Shown: piece by piece, positions 60,653 to 64,000 of the stretch
Numbering within the stretch: position 1 is the stretch's first letter
Layout of the letters: each line of letters opens with the position of its first letter
Source of the DNA: Gilvimarinus gilvus
GTDB taxonomy: Bacteria; Pseudomonadota; Gammaproteobacteria; Pseudomonadales; Cellvibrionaceae
Assembly (NCBI RefSeq): GCF_030518155.1
Contig: NZ_JAULRU010000154.1
Coordinates: 25,817-89,816, forward strand
Direction: 5' to 3'
DNA: 64,000 nucleotides
Notes under the pieces: generated by a model
Database searches by the model: none
What the model was told of the DNA's origin: nothing
What the model saw: only the letters and a program-made list of their open reading frames with translations
Translations under genes and position numbers: made by a program

Positions 60653-62161
60653 ATGACAAAATCCGCTAACGCCAGGCCCGAACTCAGCTTCTGGCAAATT
60701 TGGAATATGTGTTTTGGCTTTATCGGCATTCAATTTGGCTTTGCCTTACAAAACGCTAACGTCAGTCGAATTTTTCAAACTCTGGGAGCCTCTATAGATG
60801 AGCTACCCATACTATGGGTCGCGGCACCACTCACCGGGTTGTTGGTGCAACCCATTATCGGCTACTTCAGTGACAAGACCTGGAATCGTTTAGGCCGGCG
60901 GCGCCCCTATTTTTTAATCGGTGCGCTACTCACCACCGCCTCACTACTGTTTATGCCGCACTCCCCCACACTGTGGATTGCTGCAGGCATGTTGTGGATT
61001 ATGGATGCCTCTATCAATATCTCCATGGAGCCCTTCCGCGCCTTTGTTGGTGATATGTTGCCGCAAAAACAGCGCACTTTGGGTTTTGCTATGCAGGGTT
61101 TTTTTATTGGCCTGGCCTCGGTTGTAGCCTCCAGCCTGCCCTGGTTGATGACCAACGTATGGGACATTAGCAACACCGCTGCTCCCGGTACGGTGCCCGA
61201 TTCAGTTATTTGGGCTTTTAGCCTGGGCGGTATTGTTTTATTGCTGGCTGTCGGCTGGACGATTCTCACCACTCGTGAATACTCGCCCGAACAACTGGCT
61301 AAGTTCAACGCAGCCGAAGGACAGGTAGAAACCAAAGCAACCGCCACACTTAAACCCGCCGGCTTCTATCACCAAAGCGGCTGGGTGTGGCTGCTGCTCG
61401 GCGCACTGGGCGCAGCGACCATTACTGGCTTTGCGTTGCAACCAGAGCTGTATATTCTGGCCGGCTGTTGCGCCGGATTTGCTGTGCTGCAACTTATCGC
61501 CGCCGCTTTGCAAAAGCAGGGCCGCACGGAGCATGGCGTGTACCAAATTACCCACGATTTATTTCACATGCCCCGCACCATGATGCAATTGGCCGTGGTG
61601 CAATTTTTCTCATGGTTTGCTTTGTTTGCGATGTGGATTTATTTAACACCGGCGGTTGCTAACTACCACTTCGGGGCAACCGACACCTCAGGGGACCTGT
61701 TCAACAAGGGGGCCGATTGGGCCGGCGTATTACAGGGCTCATACAACGGCTACGCCATGCTCGCTGCTTTTATTATTCCCGTTATGGCGCGCAAGCTGGG
61801 CCGTAAACTTACCCACAGCCTGAATCTTCTGTGCGGTGCGCTGGGCTTTGCGTCATTTCTTCTGGTACGCGATCCCACTTGGTTGCTGGTCTCGATGGTG
61901 GGCGTTGGCATTGCCTGGGCGTCGATTCTCTCTATGCCCTATGCCATGCTCTCTTGCGCCCTGCCTGGCCAGAAAATGGGAGTTTACATGGGCATCTTTA
62001 ACTTTTTCATAGTGATACCGCAGATACTGGCAGCCAGCATTCTCGGCCTAGTGGTAAGAACTGTTTTTGCGGGCAACAGCATCTATGCACTGGTATTAGG
62101 CGGTGCCTGCTTTTTGATTGCCGCAGGCATAACCCTAAAAGTTGATGATGCAGGGGAATGA
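60653..62161 (+). CDS. MFS sugar transporter (maltose/sucrose, SLC45/GPH-like)
   Basis: A 502-residue inner-membrane transporter with 12 predicted helices. It carries GYFSDKTWNRLGRRRPYFLIGALL (loop 2-3 signature) and MEPFRAFVGDMLPQKQRTLGFAMQGFF, typical of proton-coupled maltose/sucrose symporters of the SLC45-like group common in starch loci of Xanthomonas, Caulobacter and Cellvibrionales. The ATG at 60653 has GAGAAA upstream; one at 60641 has no ribosome site. It would carry maltose or glucose from periplasm to cytoplasm after the TBDT and GH15/GH13 steps. Confidence 0.9.
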   Translation: MTKSANARPELSFWQIWNMCFGFIGIQFGFALQNANVSRIFQTLGASIDELPILWVAAPLTGLLVQPIIGYFSDKTWNRLGRRRPYFLIGALLTTASLLFMPHSPTLWIAAGMLWIMDASINISMEPFRAFVGDMLPQKQRTLGFAMQGFFIGLASVVASSLPWLMTNVWDISNTAAPGTVPDSVIWAFSLGGIVLLLAVGWTILTTREYSPEQLAKFNAAEGQVETKATATLKPAGFYHQSGWVWLLLGALGAATITGFALQPELYILAGCCAGFAVLQLIAAALQKQGRTEHGVYQITHDLFHMPRTMMQLAVVQFFSWFALFAMWIYLTPAVANYHFGATDTSGDLFNKGADWAGVLQGSYNGYAMLAAFIIPVMARKLGRKLTHSLNLLCGALGFASFLLVRDPTWLLVSMVGVGIAWASILSMPYAMLSCALPGQKMGVYMGIFNFFIVIPQILAASILGLVVRTVFAGNSIYALVLGGACFLIAAGITLKVDDAGE

Positions 62162-62185
62162 CTCCACATACCATTGGGGAGTTCT

Positions 62186-62629
62186 CTACATAAAGCGAGG
62201 CATTAGAATAAATGCGGTGCTAAATACAACGCCGAAAATGGCCTCGATTAACGAAACTCGCCTGGCCTTCAATACATTGGTATATGCCACTAACAGAGCA
62301 AGCAGTGACAGGGGAAAGAACAGAAAAATGGCATAGCCCGGCAATGGCGAAGTTGTCCAACCCAATAAACTAAACAAAATTTCTTCAGAGCTCGCATGAC
62401 CAAACACCGCCAAATAAAAATTGACCCCCTTAAACCGAACTGCCACGAGCACCCCGCTCAGCAATAGTGTCACGGCCATATACAGCGGTATAAACTGTAG
62501 GTAGTACGCCGGTGAAAACCACACTTGGGGGTTCATATCGAAATGGACGTTTTGCTTAAAAACAACGGCAAATACTAATCCTACCAAGGCCAGTGCCGCG
62601 CCCACCGCGCGTATCCATACTCTGTTCAT
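62186..62629 (-). CDS. Small integral membrane protein of unknown function
   Basis: A 147-residue protein with four predicted membrane helices (about 7-25, 45-65, 98-115 and 127-144). The N-terminus is Arg-rich (MNRVWIRAVGAALALVGLVFAVVF). I recognise no family. It is convergent with the transporter gene (24-bp gap). Codon use and hydrophobic pattern support a real gene. Confidence 0.65.
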   Translation of the reverse strand: MNRVWIRAVGAALALVGLVFAVVFKQNVHFDMNPQVWFSPAYYLQFIPLYMAVTLLLSGVLVAVRFKGVNFYLAVFGHASSEEILFSLLGWTTSPLPGYAIFLFFPLSLLALLVAYTNVLKARRVSLIEAIFGVVFSTAFILMPRFM

Positions 62630-62769
62630 AAAGGACTGCCTCTGCAGTGTTAGTTAGCACTTTGAACCCTAGGCGCATTCTAAGTGATAAGATTAGCAGA
62701 CTGTTGCCCGCTTATGCAGCCCGGTATTTACCGGTCCAACCGAAAAGCGTTGCCTTTTAGCCCCAGTGC

Positions 62770-62775
62770 TATAAT
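62770..62775 (+). promoter_or_regulatory. Extended -10 promoter of the methyltransferase gene
   Basis: TGCTATAAT gives a consensus extended -10 (TGnTATAAT), 66 bp before the start at 62842. No good -35 is seen at normal spacing, as expected for extended -10 promoters. Confidence 0.5.
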
Positions 62776-62841
62776 GTAGAGCGTTCCGTTTCGTCACTTA
62801 TCATAGATAGCTGGCTTAGCACAGACTACCTGAGGCAGCCC

Positions 62842-63492
62842 ATGACGAAGCTACGACTTAGCTACCAAACCATAGAGTTCGGTAAGCTTGATATTCACAT
62901 GTGTACCCTTCGCGATAACCAAGAGTTCTCAGACCCGGACGGCGTTGCCGAAAAACTTGGTATAAGCTCGGCTACTTGGCCCATATTCGGCGTCGTTTGG
63001 CCATCGAGTCTGGTACTTGCCCACTTTATGCTTGAACACGATACCGGCGCCAAGCGTGTTCTGGAAGTTGGCTGCGGTATGGCGCTATCGAGCCTGTTGC
63101 TCAATAAGCTCAACCTCGACATTACCGCCACAGACTATCACCCGCAGGCGCAAATCTTCCTCGACCGGAATTCACTGTTAAACGGCGATCCCAAAATTTC
63201 GTTTGAGCAGGCCGATTGGGCCAACAATACCGATCAACTCGGTCTGTTTGATGTCATCATTGGCAGTGACATATTGTATGAAGACGAGCACATCGCACTG
63301 CTGGCTGAGTTTATTAACGCGCACGCCAACGCTAGCTGCGAAGTGATTATTGTCGACCCAGGCAGAGGACGGAAAAGTAAGTTCAGCACCCATATGCGAA
63401 CCTTTGGCTTTTCATCCACGCAACGAGAACCAATAGTAGGTGACTACCTAGAGAAGGAATTCAAAGGGCATATTCTGCAATTTTGCCGATAA
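62842..63492 (+). CDS. SAM-dependent methyltransferase (Methyltransf_16-like)
   Basis: A 216-residue class I methyltransferase. Motif I is VLEVGCG (about 73-79), preceded by WPIFGVVWPSS, typical of the lysine/nicotinamide-type family 16. ITATDYHPQ is motif II and FDVIIGSDILYE is motif IV. Family members methylate lysines in proteins or small amines. The substrate here is unknown and no partner gene is adjacent. Confidence 0.85.
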   Translation: MTKLRLSYQTIEFGKLDIHMCTLRDNQEFSDPDGVAEKLGISSATWPIFGVVWPSSLVLAHFMLEHDTGAKRVLEVGCGMALSSLLLNKLNLDITATDYHPQAQIFLDRNSLLNGDPKISFEQADWANNTDQLGLFDVIIGSDILYEDEHIALLAEFINAHANASCEVIIVDPGRGRKSKFSTHMRTFGFSSTQREPIVGDYLEKEFKGHILQFCR

Positions 63493-63540
63493 CACTTGCT
63501 CCCAGAAACAGTTTAGGCCGGCTCAGCGATTACAAAACTA

Positions 63541-63573
63541 CCTAGCAGGCTGTTGAAAAACCCCATGCATGCT
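63541..63573. repeat. Solo end of the MITE-like element
   Basis: CCTAGCAGGCTGTTGAAAAA followed by CCCCATGCATGCT matches the terminal repeats of the elements at 27.04 and 27.38 kb. I see no opposite end within the window, so it is a remnant or solo terminus. It lies 10 bp from the stop of the minus-strand gene. Confidence 0.6.
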
Positions 63574-63582
63574 AGCTTGCGG

Positions 63583-63858
63583 CTAACCGCGTTTGATACG
63601 CACTACTTTCATAATTTCAAAATTCATACCTGCGACCATTTCGGTTTCCGGGTAGTAGGTTATATTGACCCGAGCCCCTTTAAGGCTTTGATAGTTGCCT
63701 TTGCGTTTGAACTTAAAAGGCACATCACAGCCCTCCACCATCACCGAGTGCAGTATCCACTCGCCCTGTTCACGCTGTACATGCGACACCACCTTCATCA
63801 GTTCAGAGTGAATAAGTTCGCGATTCTTTTCGAGTAGTGTTTTGGGGTCTGATTTCAT
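63583..63858 (-). CDS. Small hypothetical protein
   Basis: A 91-residue protein of unknown function, hydrophilic and basic. It has the text LLEKNRELIHSELMKVVSHVQREQGEWILHS and a C-terminal beta-rich part (VPFKFKRKGNYQSLKGARVNITYYPETE). No signal peptide or membrane helix. The region just before the ATG is the heptamer array, leaving only 6 bp between array and start codon and no Shine-Dalgarno sequence. Either translation starts elsewhere, or the repeat affects its expression. Confidence 0.6.
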   Translation of the reverse strand: MKSDPKTLLEKNRELIHSELMKVVSHVQREQGEWILHSVMVEGCDVPFKFKRKGNYQSLKGARVNITYYPETEMVAGMNFEIMKVVRIKRG

Positions 63859-63864
63859 GACGGA

Positions 63865-64000
63865 TTATGGGTTATGGGTTATGGGTTATGGGTTATGGGT
63901 TATGGGTTATGGGTTATGGGTTATGGGTTATGGGTTATGGGTTATGGGTTATGGGTTATGGGTTATGGGTTATGGGTTATGGGTTATGGGTTATGGGTTA
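63865..64000. repeat. Perfect heptanucleotide tandem repeat (TTATGGG)n, runs off the edge
   Basis: At least 19 uninterrupted copies of TTATGGG fill the last 136 bases; the true length is unknown. On the minus strand the unit is CCCATAA. It abuts the start of the small hypothetical gene. The plus strand is open in all frames, while the minus strand meets TAA in every frame. Confidence 0.95.

Noticed and set aside
63865..64000. CRISPR array
   Set aside because: The unit is 7 bp with no spacers, so it is a simple tandem repeat.
63865..64000. Telomere-like end of a linear replicon
   Set aside because: The unit looks like a eukaryotic telomere repeat, but gammaproteobacterial chromosomes are circular and the window edge is arbitrary. 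Nothing else supports a linear end.

Overview
The window looks like chromosomal DNA of a marine or plant-polysaccharide-degrading gammaproteobacterium, most likely a Cellvibrionaceae-type organism. The evidence is a class I adenylate cyclase, an lptM-lysA-dapF-DUF484-xerC block of gammaproteobacterial type, and several carbohydrate loci in which very large TonB-dependent receptors (TBDTs) sit beside flavin-dependent 'tryptophan halogenase' homologues and glycoside hydrolases. I saw no rRNA, tRNA, CRISPR array, prophage or complete insertion sequence. The taxon is an inference.

Layout. 1-3.9 kb: the end of a hybrid histidine kinase, then cyaA. 3.9-11.8 kb (minus strand): three halogenase-family genes, the middle one with a wrecked active site, behind a TBDT. 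12.3-20.2 kb: a xylose/glucuronoxylan block (xylA, galM, xylB, a divergent NUDIX-type regulator, a GH115 alpha-glucuronidase). 20.3-27.0 kb: signalling genes, namely a periplasmic binding protein with a histidine kinase, a divergent AfsA-like hotdog protein with a HAD phosphatase, and a REC-PAS-GGDEF-EAL protein. 27.0-27.6 kb: two MITE-like elements. 27.6-33.1 kb: a secreted beta-propeller protein, an HMGL-like enzyme, a diguanylate cyclase and D-mannonate dehydratase. 33.2-38.4 kb: an ABC efflux operon with three successive membrane-fusion proteins. 38.7-45.1 kb: a mannan locus (TBDT and a multi-domain GH26 mannanase). 45.5-49.5 kb: lptM, lysA, dapF, DUF484, xerC. 49.7-62.2 kb: a starch/maltodextrin locus (halogenase homologue, TBDT, two GH13 enzymes, a GH15 enzyme, an MFS sugar transporter). 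62.2-64 kb: a membrane protein, a methyltransferase, a small unknown gene and a 7-bp tandem repeat running off the edge.

How it works together. Three DNA motifs tie the carbohydrate genes into regulons. A CTTATNGT-N7-ACYAYAAG-type motif lies before xylB-galM-xylA, GH115 and mannonate dehydratase, with a related copy before the NUDIX regulator. This suggests one glucuronoxylan regulon covering release of (methyl)glucuronate, xylose catabolism and a mannonate step. TGTAATCGGTTACA marks the mannan locus. TGNATACGTATNCA occurs in pairs at three places in the starch locus. GC-rich hairpins sit at the junction between the TBDT and its neighbour in several of these loci.

The most promising undescribed items are: the AfsA-like/HAD pair, which could make a butenolide-type signal, facing a binding protein/sensor kinase pair across an intergenic region with a perfect inverted repeat; the pseudo-halogenase kept between two intact paralogues; and a pair of starch-locus operators placed inside a 3' UTR ahead of a strong terminator, which could drive a small RNA.
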